A DNA stretch of 64,000 bases from Baylisascaris procyonis (lineage: Eukaryota; Nematoda; Chromadorea; Rhabditida; Ascarididae), in the NCBI GenBank assembly GCA_037389465.1, contig JAZARR010000188.1, positions 2,197,501 to 2,261,500 of the forward strand, in the 5' to 3' direction. The translations under genes were made by a program, and so were the position numbers. Below, one piece after another: positions 1 through 39,470 of this stretch. The stretch's first letter is position 1. Each line of letters starts with the position of its first letter. The notes below the pieces were generated by a model that worked only from the letters and a program-made list of their open reading frames with translations, made no database searches and was not told the origin of the DNA.

Positions 1-257
1 GGTCCGATAGACCAATATCAAACGGAAAGTTTCGAGTTTCGTTGATGTCCACTCCTTTCTGACTTTCAATACCCCAACTGCAGATTTGAGTCTAAGCAGA
101 GATCCTTATATTAGGAGTTGTTATGGTGTTCTTCAACATTGCTTTGTTAAAGAATTCCCTCTGCGTTCTGCAGCAATCACGCATACAAAAGCACTTCTTT
201 CATCTCCTAAACAATAGAGAAATATTTAAGCTTGATTTTGATCTCATTTATTTACAG

Positions 258-27111
<26,854 letters not shown>

Positions 27112-27126
27112 TTGTGATTTACTTTC

Positions 27127-27132
27127 AATAAA
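27127..27132 (+). terminator. Polyadenylation signal AATAAA of POLA1
   Basis: A canonical AATAAA lies 15 bases after the POLA1 stop codon. Short 3' UTRs of this kind are common in nematodes. It supports the chosen last exon. Confidence 0.7.
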
Positions 27133-28955
27133 CAAATCGATTTGAAGTTTTAGGAGTTGTTTCGTTCGATGTTTTATTCCATAAGAAAAAGAGAGAGAAA
27201 TGGACTAAGGAAATGGCTTGAGGGGGGGTATTATGATTTGAAGAGAGGAGTCGCCTATTTGCTGCATCACTCAGGTATTCCGAAAAAAAATTGATTAAAA
27301 GAGGCAATAAAAGTCGCAGAATGCGTCAACACCTTAATGCCTTAATATCTGAAGGGATAGCTTATAGCTCTAATCGTTTCTTAGATAACTGATAAAAATA
27401 TCGAGCAAAACACTTTTCGAAAGTATCAGTGAGTTTATGACAAGAAAATTGATTCGATATTTTTCGTCGGAATTATCAGCGTTGATAGTTTGGTATCGTT
27501 TTGCTTTGTTGGGTATAAATTTTTATTTCAATATCTTTTATTAAATTACTCATGTCATGACTCTTCATTAAATAGAAATATTTGCGAGAGTTTTTGTAAG
27601 TTTCGATATGCCTTGGTTCGATCCCATCTGAGGGTATTATTTTCATTGGCCGTCAAAGATATTGCTATTATGTTTATCACTTTTGCAGTACATTTCATCG
27701 AATTAATAGTACATTTCGTATTTCATCGAATTATATTTTATGGTGAAATATTAAGTAGAAAATCCATTTCTTAATGTATGGAAAATATTATACTTATTTA
27801 TTCATTTTTGAATATTTCATCTAAGTTTATTGTGCATTTATTGTGCACAACTTATTTGTGTTTGACAGTACCCCAAGTTTTTTTTTTCTCATTCTCATTA
27901 TTGCTTCATGAAACGCATTGTCATACTGGATGTATGCTTAGAAGAGTGCTTTGTATCGCATCCCATATATATCTGTCAGTTGAATTTCCCATCTTTAGAG
28001 AATGCAGTGAGATGACTGTTAAGTTTTTCGAAGCGCAATTTGTTGACTCTCTTTTAGCGTTTATAAACGAGATTTATTATCATTGATTGTATCAAAAAAA
28101 AAATGTCAATTTTGAGGGTCAATTTAAATGGTTTCCTTAATTCTAGTCAAACCTAATGAAAATAACTGTTGTGTTTGCTGGAACGTTCCATGAAATCTTA
28201 AGTGACTACCGATGCAATGAAATGATGAAAATGTTGTATATTTAATTATAGCGTTAGGTTTGCATTATCCAAAATTTGAGAGAGATTGTTTCTAATTCTA
28301 TGACCATGATCGTTTATAGTTGTGAGCATGTAATGCATCGAGTAGAGATGGAATATTACTTTATGTTGTCGTTTCGGCTCTTCGAGCCATAATCATAGCA
28401 CATCAGGCAGAAAATCATTTAGCAAACATATTTTGTCACATTTCATAGAACGGACAGCTGCCATATTTATGCAAAATAAAAAGATGAGCTCATAATTCGC
28501 GAGAGAGAAGGTTAGTGAGGGTGGATAATTCGATACAATCGTCAATCGCTGATTTCAGAGAGTTCATGAGGTGAGCTTCCCTTATGTTGCAAATGAATGT
28601 GCCCTTACCACGGGTAAGTATTTTGACGAACACGCTATTAGCTTGAAGGTTGTGATATTCAGTGAAGTGCTAGACCATTGGACGTGCAGTGTACGAAAGC
28701 TATAATGATGAGGACATGCATAACACGTATTCTTTAATGCGCTCGTGCAGACAATGGCTAGTTTCATCGATGTAGATGGATTCACATGAGCAGCAATGAA
28801 GAGAACAAACAACACCTTTCATGCAGCAATCCCCTGGGTTGTTCATGAGATAGATAACACATCTAAGTAGCGATGATATCTTTATTCATTCGTTCATGCA
28901 GGAGTAAAGAAAGGAAAAAAGTGAAGAGATAAAATAACACGAAACAGAATCAGTC
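27133..28955. other. Intergenic, AT-rich, no supported gene
   Basis: Downstream of POLA1. Reading frames here are short, AT-driven and without recognisable domains or splice-consistent structure. I see no RNA gene or mobile element in it. Confidence 0.5.
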
Positions 28956-29410
28956 ATGTGTTGGTATACAATGCAATTTTTTTTGCATACATATATTTGC
29001 AAGAAAAGGATGACTAGACCTGCTGAAAGGTTGAGCAGCGCAGGTCATTTTGTGAAACGATGCCAATACAAAATTATGTCCAAGATACATAAATGCATGA
29101 GATCGAAGCTTAGAATCTCAACAGAGCAAAGCGCAAAAGCAGTGAAGATCCAAGGAGTTAAGCTGGTTCATGAATACGGTTAAATTCTGCGCATCGACTT
29201 GTCTCTGACGTTATTGATTCCAGATTCAGACAACCCTGAGTTGAAAGCTATGCAAAACTCTATCAATTGTGCAAGTTTTATGGACTAATCAAAAATCGTG
29301 AACACGCCGCTCTCGAGCAGGAGCCAGCTCGAAGAATTTATGCAGTGAGACAAAGAAAAGCCTTCAATTTGGTTTATATCTTTGTGCAAATAAGGTGATC
29401 AAATTTGGCA
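28956..29410 (+). pseudogene. Possible transposase remnant (weak)
   Basis: A 75-codon frame contains HFVKRCQYKIMSKIHKCMRS and is followed after stops by other partly open basic stretches. The pattern of basic residues loosely resembles the helix-turn-helix part of mariner-type transposases, but no catalytic motif or terminal repeat is visible. This is a weak call. Confidence 0.2.
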
Positions 29411-29434
29411 ACAATATTCGAGTATGAAGCGGTA

Positions 29435-31465
29435 CTAGATAGTAAAGGCTTTACGATAATGCTCTAAGCATTTGTGCTGTAGTGGGCGCAATATACAATT
29501 GACGATTCTGAATGCTTTAGCGGATGTCTCCGAACAGTGCGTATTCCAACGAACGTCCGGGGAGATCTTTATACCGAGGTCTCTAATGCCGCAGTCACCC
29601 GATGACAAAAGCGTACCGTTTAGCCTAAGCGGACATTCATGGTAGAAATTGATATGCATAGCACTGCATTTGTCTTAAGAAACATCAAACTGCCATGTTT
29701 TTGACCATTCACTAAATAAAATGAAGTCGTTTCTTAGGACATAAAAATTAGTTGGTGAATCATGTAATAGTCGATAAATTTTTAAATCGTCATCAAATAA
29801 TTTACATGTATTGACAATTTTACCGGGAACATCATTTGTGCTATTAAGGAAGTAATGGGCCGAGGACGCTCCCTTGACGCACTCCATTAGTTTTAATTTC
29901 TAGAATAGGATCTACCAGTTTTAACCCTGAATGATTTGCCTACAAGGAATGTTTCCAGCCATCTCAGCAGTGCTTAACTTGTAAGAGTTTTCTTTGCATA
30001 ATCGATGTATACTACATATGTCTGTATTTTCTGGTTCATTGTCTTGACCTCTATGCAAAAAAGGTATTTAGCTGGGTTTAGTAATTTTTCAGTTATCATG
30101 TGTTCAAAAATGAAATCCTTCACAATTCCTTCCATTACTTTGCATATGGACGATGTGAGACTAATCGGTCTATAGTTTTTTACAGAATCAAACGGAGGCT
30201 GCAAAACAGGAGCGACGATGGCGGTTTTCCATAGGGACGGCGTTGTAGAACACGAAATGTTTCTTTCTAGAATCATAGTTAATAGGACCAATATAGTAGA
30301 TGCGGTCTGCTTTAGAAAGCAGAATGAAACAGGGTTAAGTGATACCTTATTTCTTTTCTTTTTTTCCTAAACTTGGCAAGGGACTTTAGAACGGTATCAG
30401 TGGAAATGTTTACTGTGTTGAGGCTTTTGCTTTTTCTCAACGGAAATTCTGGTAACATTCCATTATTTTTTTGAGTACATGGGAGAAAAATTCCGCAAAA
30501 GATTGAGCTTTGCACTTCTCAACCAACCACTAACTACATCAGCTTTATCGTTTTTTAGGGCATCGATATGTTGCCACACGTTTATTTTTTATTGACGTAT
30601 TTATAAAATACTTTATGGTCAACTGAACATCTTATAAGTTTCTGTTGATTGCGTATAAAATTTTTGCATTGTTTATGATAATCTTTAGCGCACCACTCGC
30701 TTTTATCAACATCCCTATTGCGCCATAGAAAATTTTCCTTAGCGGCAATAGATAATGAGGGAAATTACAATCCGAAAGTATTTATGCTTTCGTCAACTTA
30801 GAAAAAAGTCTATGTAAGTGAGGATCCGAGTTGCATTTATGAATAAAAAAACTCTGTAACCTCAGCGTTAATATGAAACAAAATGCTCACATGGTCCCTT
30901 GTTGAAAAATTGTCACTAATTTGCACGTTGATTACGAGTACGGGGTCATTGATAAGCAAAATGACGAGTATGGTTTCCCAACCGGTGGCATCGTTGATCA
31001 GATTTACCAAACTACACTGACTTAGAAACCCATTAAGCAAGGGTCCTGCGCGAGGCGCACTATTATATTATCCACTGCAAGAAAGTCGGCAATGGCCTCA
31101 AGGAATTGCATATTGTCGGGCACACACAAGTCAGGTGGGCAATAATAATAATACGAAACTTCAAATTAGAGACAAGATCGGGCACAGATAAGCTCGCCAC
31201 CGAGGGATAGTGTTTTAGCTTCATATGAGACGGCTTTCAAAGAATTGTGCGCGAGAACTGTAACACCACACCCTTGCTTTTGACTTGAGAAGAGTGATCG
31301 CATCGGAAAACGTTGAAAGAAGAGTTTATCGAAGGCAGTGAGGATAGGATATCACCCTTTAGCCGCATTTCCGAAATCACAATGATATCGGGCGCAACAG
31401 ATTTTGGCTAGTACCTCTAAATCTGGTAGCTTATTCACAATACTACGAGCATTGCAATATATGCA
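29435..31465 (-). mobile_element. Degraded non-LTR retrotransposon (CR1/jockey-like LINE)
   Basis: Reading leftwards on the minus strand, remnants appear in the correct order. An endonuclease start (YCNARSIVNKLPDLEVLA) lies near 31460-31400, followed by PDIIVISEMRLKGDILSS near 31390-31340. An endonuclease end with a DH motif (NFSTRDHVSILFHIN) is near 30900. Reverse-transcriptase motifs follow: SVKNYRPISLTSSICKVMEG near 30190-30130, RQGSVLGPLL near 29880-29850, and KLFDDDLKIYRLL near 29810-29760, where the usual FADD is FDDD. A C-terminal part (DLGIKISPDVRWNTHC) is near 29580. Several frameshifts and stops make it inactive. The clade is inferred. Confidence 0.8.
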
Positions 31466-31513
31466 GTTTAGAAAAGATGGATTGTTGAGGTACATATTTC
31501 TCCCTACTTTTCT

Positions 31514-32410
31514 CCACAAGTCTAGCGATCATCACAAGAAAGGTATCATAAGAAACGCAATTATTGACAGCATGCAGCGTACTTTCGTTCCTGAAAATAT
31601 TGGACAGTTCGTTTAAGTATGGATGCAATCCCTAACAAACTCTCAAATGATGCAAAGGGCTGCTTTATATAAACCTCATCTCTGAATAGATATAGTCATA
31701 TAAAGAAGGTCTCATTTGGGAGGTAGGATGGTACAGTTTCAATATATGCGTCGAGTGAAGGTTTTAGAAGTGCAAATTCTGCTCTGAGGTGCTTCGCTGT
31801 TTATTGTTGCGCACTCTTGAAGCACTGCGCGCAAATTTGATCGCCGAGCATCCGCTAAGCTGAGAGAATCATCGAAAACATAGGATGACGATATCTGGCA
31901 ATTGCTTCAGCTTAGACTTCAGACAATGAGTTCCAAGATTTAAAGGTATCGCAGGATGGAAGTTTATATTTGCCTACACTGCAAGCTTGAGTGTGCGGCA
32001 TTTGCTTTAAGGTAGCATTTTCTTAAGCTCCGTTCACATATCGCCGCAGGAAGCACTCTCGATATTTCCAATGCTAGTTCATCTACTGAAGCCGAAATAG
32101 TGAATTTATTAGTTCTGCAAACTTGTAAAAAATTGCCAGTCGAAATAACAGCAACAAGAAATTTTGTTGCTTTTTAGAGGAAACGACCAAGCTTGACCTA
32201 TGACCTCTACGGTTATTTCATGGTCGTGAATTTTTCTAGAGTGGACCTCTTGCACTCCCTTCCGCTCTCCTGCTTTCTTTTCACACGTGTTTTTCTTTGC
32301 AATATATGTCCTGCGTTATTTTTATTCAAAAACTTGGCTACTTATTGCCTTTTATTGTATAAGATTCATTGTTGCGAATAAAGCTCTTGATTTTATAGAA
32401 AATTTTGTAG
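31514..32410 (+). other. Upstream flank of gene X, copy A
   Basis: Conserved in B (43371-44274) and C (56899-57803). It holds a hydrophobic 62-codon frame at 32193-32381 (contains VDLLHSLPLSCFLF), kept with few changes in B and C. It does not splice in phase to the gene X start, so I treat the stretch as promoter or 5' UTR of gene X. An unrecognised small gene is possible. Confidence 0.4.
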
Positions 32411-32846
32411 ATGGATGTGAAGGAAATCAAGGGTCGCCGTGGAAATGCGTTTCAACAGCGAACTATAACGGAAAAAGGACCGATATTTCCAGAAAAGCAA
32501 AAGTTAACACCAGGACTAATGCGCAGGTCTTGAACATGAGAAGAAAAACACCTTGTGAAGCAATTCGATTCCGCAATTCGCCTGATCGGATAGGACGGAT
32601 TGTTGTAGTATTAGTGTTGGTGGCACTCAGAGCCGTCGTCGTAGTTGTACCAACCCTAATATCGGTCGTGATAGTAGAATTGGTGGCACTCAGAGCCGTC
32701 GTCGTAGTTGTACCAACCTTGATATCGGTCGTGATGGTAGAATTGGTGGCACTGATTGTGCCAGTAATGCCAGTAGTGGTTGTAGTTGTAATAGGCGCCC
32801 AAGTGACAGGAAAAACTTTTTTGAACTCCGACTGAGAAATCGTTGA
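32411..32846 (+). CDS. Gene X copy A: Arg/Gly/Cys-rich repeat protein
   Basis: I do not recognise this family. Two exons are proposed, 32411-32526 and 32594-32846, giving 122 residues. Exon 1 starts at ATG and encodes MDVKEIKGRRGNAFQQRTIT and onward. The 67-nt intron (gtcttg...ggatag) splits an arginine codon. Exon 2 opens with TDCC and holds two tandem 21-residue repeats including IGGTQSRRRSCTN. It then has a Cys/Ser-rich stretch (TDCASNASSGCSCNRR) and ends FFELRLRNR-stop. The model is supported by copies B and C: a single-base indel among the copies falls inside the intron and leaves the coding frame intact. No signal peptide is seen, and the ATG directly follows a tgtag that could be an acceptor, so an upstream exon is possible. 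It converges on gene Y copy A, whose 3' end is 829 bp away. Confidence 0.5.
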
Positions 32847-33675
32847 ATAGAAATCATAGATAATGGTATACAGTATCACTGATCGGCCCGGTCCCATTCG
32901 TGACCAGCACCAGAAGAATGTTCACCCAAAACACTGTCGTGACTCATGCACAGGGACGATGGATTAGATATGGATCGATGGATTCACGGATAATTGGTCG
33001 ATTGATGGGTAGACTGTTTTTGGATGGGTGGGTTGTGAATGACGATGGTGATGATGACTGTTACCATGATAAATAAGGGAACAACCATTGCCGAGCACTT
33101 AACCACAGCTGAGGGGTAAATGTACTTGTTTTGCTGGCAACGGTGAAATGCAGTTTGCCTTCCCAAATGGTCACAGCCAACCCCAGTTCAAACCCACTTG
33201 AGAGTATTGAGACGGAGAGTAAGGGAGCCGCAAGCAGTTGAATCTGCGCAAAAAAGCTCAATGTTCACAGATATGCCCGGCTTCATATTTTTGTAATAGA
33301 TTACTATAGGAAGGCAACTTGGAGTATGGAAGATGTCACTTCCTTGGTGACACCGATTCTCACGGATGATATTCTATTTTTTTATAATATAGAGAGCCAT
33401 TTTGTATTGGGCCCCCAAAGGACAGATTTTATACAGAGTTCGGCTACGTGAATTTCCTGTCGTTTATGTTTGACATGCATAGGTTATTTCGTTAGCCTCA
33501 GAGACCTGCGAAAATGGATTAATTTTATATGAATCCAGATTAATTGTCGAATTCCGAAAATGGATTGACTGAGGTGTATAAAAGGTCATCAGGGATGAGA
33601 AATGGAGAATGCGGTCGAACAATCGTTGTATGTACGTTTTCTGACACTCCTCGGAAAAAATTTGCTTATATGGGT

Positions 33676-36600
33676 TCAATTTTCAAGTGCTCTCTGCATA
33701 ATCAGTGGGCGTTTTTTCAATAAAAAATTAGAATTACCTTAGTGATGTTACATATGATCATATCGCCGAGTAACGGAGTGAGTGCAGCTCCAGATACGTA
33801 AGGTGGATGAGTTACCACAGGCAATATAGGCTCATACATGTCAGGAGGATAATTTTCAAAATTCTTCCACACTGTAACATTTACCACTCACTTAGTACAG
33901 AGGCGCTCGTTACGCAAACCGCACATAGATCAGAATAATTCGACTAAACCAGGGCTTTGCTTCATCACCAAAAATTTTTCAAAGGTTTAGGTATCCAAAA
34001 CTTCGGGGGGAATTTCAACAAGACAAATCGAGTTTATTATTCAATCAGTTTGGAGGAAGTCTATCCATGCGGTAATCTTAATGATGCGGTAATATTTAAA
34101 AGATAGATGAAAAGTGACACAAAGTCATATATACGTTAATGTTCTAGCCAAACAGGTCGCCCTTACAAATGCTTTAAAAAGATTCGTTTCTTAGGTGTGT
34201 TTGACAAGCAGAGTCGTAGGACAGAAAACCACCGCCTCTGGGATCTGTAGCTTCGACTGCCATTGACAATTAAAATTTTTGAAGTGCGCAATCGTGCCAC
34301 TCCTCGTCTCGTCATCTGACCTAAGACGTCTAGCCACAAATCACAAAGCAGTGCTTTGAATCAGGCACTGGCAATCATTGAGAAAGAGTGGCCATCAACC
34401 ACCACAAATGGATATTGTCAATACCGATGTCCAGAACACGAAGATCACTTTTGATGGTTCTTACATCTCTGATTCTAACTTTATCGCCACAATTCTTCTT
34501 AGACCTTTAAACTTTTATTCTAAATACCGGTAAGCATTCCATGAAAAAGTAAGAATGCCGCACTTACTACGTTTTCGAAGAAGGCCGTATTCAGGAGCAA
34601 GTTCCGTAGCAGTGGAAGGTCCGACGCCTGTGTCTAAATGTAACAGCAAAATAAACCGGCAGTTGCACAGTCAATGAAAATCAGCGAGTAATAAGAATAG
34701 ATAGTTCTGATCATTATACGGTCATTCCGATCGCCGTTGGCATTTTGCTCGTCTAGAGGGGAATCACCGATTTCGCGGCATCAGAGGGCGAAATATAGCA
34801 GTTTCATTTAGATATGCATCAAACTGGCTCGCTTTTGGAGATGGTGATAGTGTAAACAGGTCAGGACCTTTAAAAAACATTCAAAATCTTGGCTGGGTTC
34901 GAACAAGTTTTTGCTGTCATGATCTCGAGCCGCAGTCACACTGATAACAACACCTATAGAAGCTTGTCGTTCGGTTTAATCCGTGTAAAGGTTCGAGCGT
35001 TCTTCTCATCTAGTCATTAAAAAAATCTCGTTATTAGTGAACAATAGAATGGCAAAATCGTGCAAGTTTGCATCAGATCGCAAAAGTTCTCTAATTTCTT
35101 GACGACCTTTGATCTAATTCATCTTTTCATTGAAAAGTTCTTCACTTCGAGATAACTTTCGATCAATGACATTTTTCTATTTACAACTCTCAGTTATCTG
35201 CAATTTTCAATGATAAAACGTATTTTAATGCAAAAGCGTACATCTGTTTTTGAAAACGAGGCCCGAAGACGAATCTGAAATAAGAATATCACAACATTTC
35301 ACAACCAATGATGAAGTTACATTCAGGAATCTCTCCATTTCAACGGTTGTGCTTGCATTTCTTGCAAACTACAGACTTACAGACCTAGAAGGACTCTTCC
35401 TTATAGGTTATCGTCTTTCTACTTTGTCATCACCGCCAGACGGCCTTTCTTCAAACGAAAAAAATGCCTTCTGTAGGAGTGGATTTCAGAAATGAGTTGA
35501 AATAGTGCCAGAGCAGCTTGCACTCAAATCACTTTGCTAGTTGCTAACAGGTTTCATAGCTATTCAACAAATCCTACAATGTGCTCAAGTGCTCATTCAT
35601 ATTTCGGTTCAATTGATCAGTCGTACAGAATTCTCAACGAAAATTCATCAGCGGCATTTTACGACTCAACTTTTAGAAGACAAGATGTAAAGTGTAAGAG
35701 AAGTCATGTATAGTGTGCCTTCACCCGTTCGCACAAACGAAACACGGTGGGAGAAGGAGTAATTTCCAACTGAACTAACCTATATAACTTTCGTTTTCAA
35801 AAGAAGCTATCTCTTTTTCATACGCAGAGTATACAGTATCATATAATTTCTCATTAATTGCAGCTATTTCTCCATGTCCAACGTTATTACACTTTTCCGT
35901 ATATTGCGTTGAATACTCATCAGGTTTCTATAAAGAGAGCTGTCTTAAATTAGTACGAAGAAAACATTTGTTGGCGTTGATTTCTAAACTTCGAAAAAAA
36001 CCTGTAAATGACCTCCAGCCTGAAAGTTTGCAGTTTTTTGCTACTGAATAGATTTGAGCTTCTACAAACTTTTCTTCTGATAAATACCATACCGCAACTG
36101 GTTTAAAACAGTAAACATCAACGAATAAAGCGGAGACAATGAGCTGTGCGCCCAACGAAACGTAACAGCCGGGCAAACTTTATCAAGACAGTAATGTGCC
36201 TGGAGATCTTTCAACATAACGCTTCTCCACAAATTTCTTCTGAAGGGCCGAATTCTTCTCACAGAAGTCCAAAAGCAAAGCACTCAGTTTGGTACTGACA
36301 CATCGATGTGTATTTGCTCACCGGATTATAGAAAAGAAAATCAAAAACAGTCATAGGAAAGAAAAAACCTGCTCACGCACAACTATTTTAGTGAAATACG
36401 AGCAGGCTATAATATATGAGTTGCCTGCTGAAACCTTGGATGGAGAAAACATCCACCACAAGTGCTACTCTGAACGCGAAATCGCGGTTTCGCCTCCCAT
36501 TTACTATTTCAAGATCTAGCGTCATCTTATGACTGATAGCCGTCGGGCAAAGCATAGCAAGAGCTGGATTCCTGATCGAGCTTCATTCTGCGACGTTAGT

Positions 36601-37873
36601 CAGAGCCACAGAATGCTTGTTAAACATAACTTATTTGATTGAGTTAAGTTTCTCAATTCGCAAAAGAAAAAAGAAAACTGCATTAAAGGAGTCGGGAAAT
36701 CAATGAAAAGTGGATCTGTAAATACAAATGCACCAGAAGTAAAAAGAGGAATGTTGAAGCACATTTATAAATGTAATGATTCAGTGACGCCGAAGATGCA
36801 CCCTGTTCAATTAACTAAGCCGCAAAAGAAACGCAAGTTGCTTCATGAAAGTAAATCCTCAGCTACCCGTCCCGGTGGCTGATATAAAATCTGCATAGCT
36901 CTGAAGTGAAAAATGCTGAAGTGTTCTTCAAGTGCAAGTTTTAAATGCCGAAATGAGAAAAATAGCAGAAGGTGTCAACAGTGTGCATTGTCTTCAATGG
37001 AATAGACAAGAAAGAGCTCTTAAATCGAATAATTTTAGACAACTTTCAAATATCGAAACGTTTTGTGTTTTAATGACGCTTTGAGAAGTCCCCTTTCAAA
37101 CACGTGAAAATCTGAAGTTAACGAGGTGGAAGATACCGTTCATGGAGCACGTTTTACGTCCACTTGTAAACTATGAGGTTTTCAGATCTACACTCATATT
37201 CTTTAGCTCAACAGGAAGTTGCCTCCAACAGTTATATCCGGAAGCCGTTTGACGATTTGACCATATCGAATCAAATTGAATGCAACTCTGTGATACTGTA
37301 AACCTTTAAATGTTTAATCGATTCCGTGAAAGAAAGATCCGAGGAATCCTTTTGAGATCATTATAGATTCTTTAACCTTTTCAAAAAGTTTCACTCCTCA
37401 GCAAGACTAATCTACCACATGTTTGAAGTTCATCGAAGTCGCCATCTCAATATTCAGCTCTAATATATTCCAGCTGACTTCATCTCTTAATATACGTTGA
37501 GGTCAAAAAAAGTGTACGACTTACAAGCATGATGAACATGAAATAGAAATCGTCTTGAGGGACGAAATAGTACACACCTATAATAAAAAGTTCAATTGAT
37601 ATACATGTCACTATTTCCAAACATGTTTGGACAGATTGCGCGATAGTTATTTCACTCTTATGAATTATGAAATTGTTCGGATGCGAAACGAAACAAAAAA
37701 TATATAGCATTTTAAGATATACGACATTCTAAGAAGCCATGCATTTTGTAAAGCAAAGATAGACCTCGGTGAAACTTACCCGGATATCCGGGAAGAGGCA
37801 GCAACTGGGGTTCTGCGTCAGATGCAACTGCGAGCGAGCACATCGCCTGCAACAGCAGAAGGCCCTTCTTCAT
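33676..37873 (-). CDS. Gene Y copy A: small secreted protein, seven exons
   Basis: Unrecognised family. Exons in transcription order: 37780-37873, 37525-37577, 35780-35927, 35242-35274, 34568-34633, 33738-33871, 33676-33693, giving 181 residues with all phases consistent. Exon 1 encodes a signal peptide (MKKGLLLLQAMCSLAVAS) and a proline-rich start of the mature chain. Exon 3 is charged and helical in look (GEIAAINEKLYDTVYSAYEK). Exon 6 contains WKNFENYPPDMYEPILP and DMIICNIT with an N-glycosylation site; another (NES) is in exon 3. The last exon is RALEN-stop. Only two cysteines remain after the signal peptide. The exon 3 donor (gttagt) differs from that of copies B and C. The protein is probably secreted; its function is unknown. 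Confidence 0.6.
36045..36143 (-). other. Candidate in-frame cassette exon in gene Y copy A
   Basis: A 99-nt segment within intron 2 has an acceptor (ggcgcacag), a donor (gtagca) and phase 0 at both ends, matching the exon 2/exon 3 junction. It would encode LIVSALFVDVYCF and YLSEEKFVEAQIYS. Its DVY-F-P core resembles exon 2 of copies B and C (DVYYFKP), and its last 74 nt equal exon 2 of B and C in length. It may be a duplicated alternative exon 2 or a relic. Confidence 0.4.
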
Positions 37874-37951
37874 CTCACAACCGATCAAGTGCCGCTCAAC
37901 AAGAACAACTGTGTATTTCTGACATCTGCTCCTTCAAATTTCTAAGATAAT

Positions 37952-37959
37952 ATGCAAAT
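37952..37959 (-). promoter_or_regulatory. Octamer ATTTGCAT upstream of gene Y (copy A)
   Basis: An ATTTGCAT octamer, the type bound by POU factors, lies about 80 bp upstream of the gene Y start codon. The same octamer is kept at 50065-50072 (copy B) and 60304-60311 (copy C) within a conserved upstream block. Function is inferred only. Confidence 0.3.
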
Positions 37960-38366
37960 CAGCTGCACGATTTTGCCAACAATTGCATTGAAAATTGATG
38001 CATATCAAAATTAATAAAACTTGCGCAATAATGAGGCGAAATTCTAGTTGACTTCACCTCTAGAATAAATGCACCGTAAAAACGTCTTTTTGTATTTTTG
38101 CGAATTTGCATTTGCAAAGCGCATTACCTCGATGTCATGTTGGTGCGTTCGCCTACATACATGTATAGTATTCGACTGGTCCCTATCACCGTCCTAATCA
38201 ACTCAAAAAATGCAGAAGAATATAAGAGCACTTGATACGTGGTACAATTCTTTCCATTTGAGGAAGGAGTTTCAAAAGTTGTTACTAAATTAAAAATGGG
38301 ATGGTTCCTTAAGTAAGAAAATTTTGTTAGGAATTCTTGTTCTTGTAAGTCGAATAATAAATGTAT

Positions 38367-38820
38367 CCAAGATACAAACAGATCATACGCAATACCTGCC
38401 ACATCCAAGATACAAATAGATCATATGCAATACCTGTCACATCCAAGATACAAATAGATCATATGCGATACCTGTCACATCCAAGATACAAATAGATCAT
38501 ATGCAATACCTGTCACATCCAAGATACAAATAGATCATTTGCAATACCTGTCACATCCAAGATGCAAACAGATCATATGCAATACCTGTCACATCCAAGA
38601 TACAAACGGATCATATGCAATACCTGTCACATCCAAGATACAAATAGATCATATGCAATACCTGTCACATCCAAGATAGAAATAGATCATATGCAATACC
38701 TGTCACATCCAAGATAGAAATAGATCATATGCAATACCTGTCACATCCAAGATACAAATAGATCATATGCAATACCTGTCACATCCAAGATACAAATAGA
38801 TCATATGCAATACCTGTCAT
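38367..38820. repeat. 38-bp satellite, copy A (about 12 units)
   Basis: Tandem 38-bp units of the form catccaagatacaaatagat followed by catatgcaatacctgtca. Single-base variants occur among units. It lies between the gene Y promoter and the Penelope-like fragment. Long reading frames through it arise because 38 bp lacks stops in several frames. Confidence 0.95.
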
Positions 38821-38829
38821 ATGTGCAAG

Positions 38830-39470
38830 AAACAGCATAGCACTATGCGTCCTAGATGAAGCGCTGTAGAACAGATCCTGTGGAACGAAATTTAGTCGAA
38901 TCAAATCTCCGGGTCCAGAAGAGGCAGTGTTGGATGAAGGGAGAATCGTGATGTATCTTCCCATTAATAGCTGAAAAATGAGAGAGGCGGGAGCGCGATC
39001 CTACCAATCCATAGTGTTCCCATGCATTCATGTGCATTATTTCCTTTTAGATATAGAAAAACGCTACGTTTATTCGCACCATCATCTTCTAAACGCTTTT
39101 TCTAGCATGCGACGGTTTTCATACTTCTGTGGTGTAGACAGAGGCTGACGGCTGGTCAGTTTTTTATGAACTGATCTACAACTTTGCGCTAGATGTTGGA
39201 TGGTTGAGCTGAGCGTGCGTTGACAATAATATTTGAAGAAGGTTATGTATACCAGACGGAACAGAATTTACCATCAGAACGGAAAACACTAGTACTGAGG
39301 AAGAGAGCAGGCCTTCTGCAGATGGATTTTTGATTGTAAGAGAGATGAGAGTTGGCATTAATAAGAGTTTGAAGTGATCAGGAGATTCAGTAATGACGAA
39401 CATATTATCGATATAACGTACGCACAAAATAGGATTCATTTATAAACAGCGACGTTCAAGGGCAATATCA
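38830..39470 (-). mobile_element. Penelope-like element RT fragment, copy A
   Basis: The minus-strand frame starting near 39439 reads MNPILCVRYIDNMFVITESP. After a frame change it reads STSVFRSDGKFCSVWYTKPS and then NIIVNARSAQPS. The RYIDN-FVI core, WY-KPSS and hydrophobic spacing match Penelope-like reverse transcriptases. The second catalytic aspartate is asparagine (YIDN for YIDD), and frameshifts are present, so it is inactive. An almost identical fragment is in copy B at 51660-52298. Confidence 0.65.
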
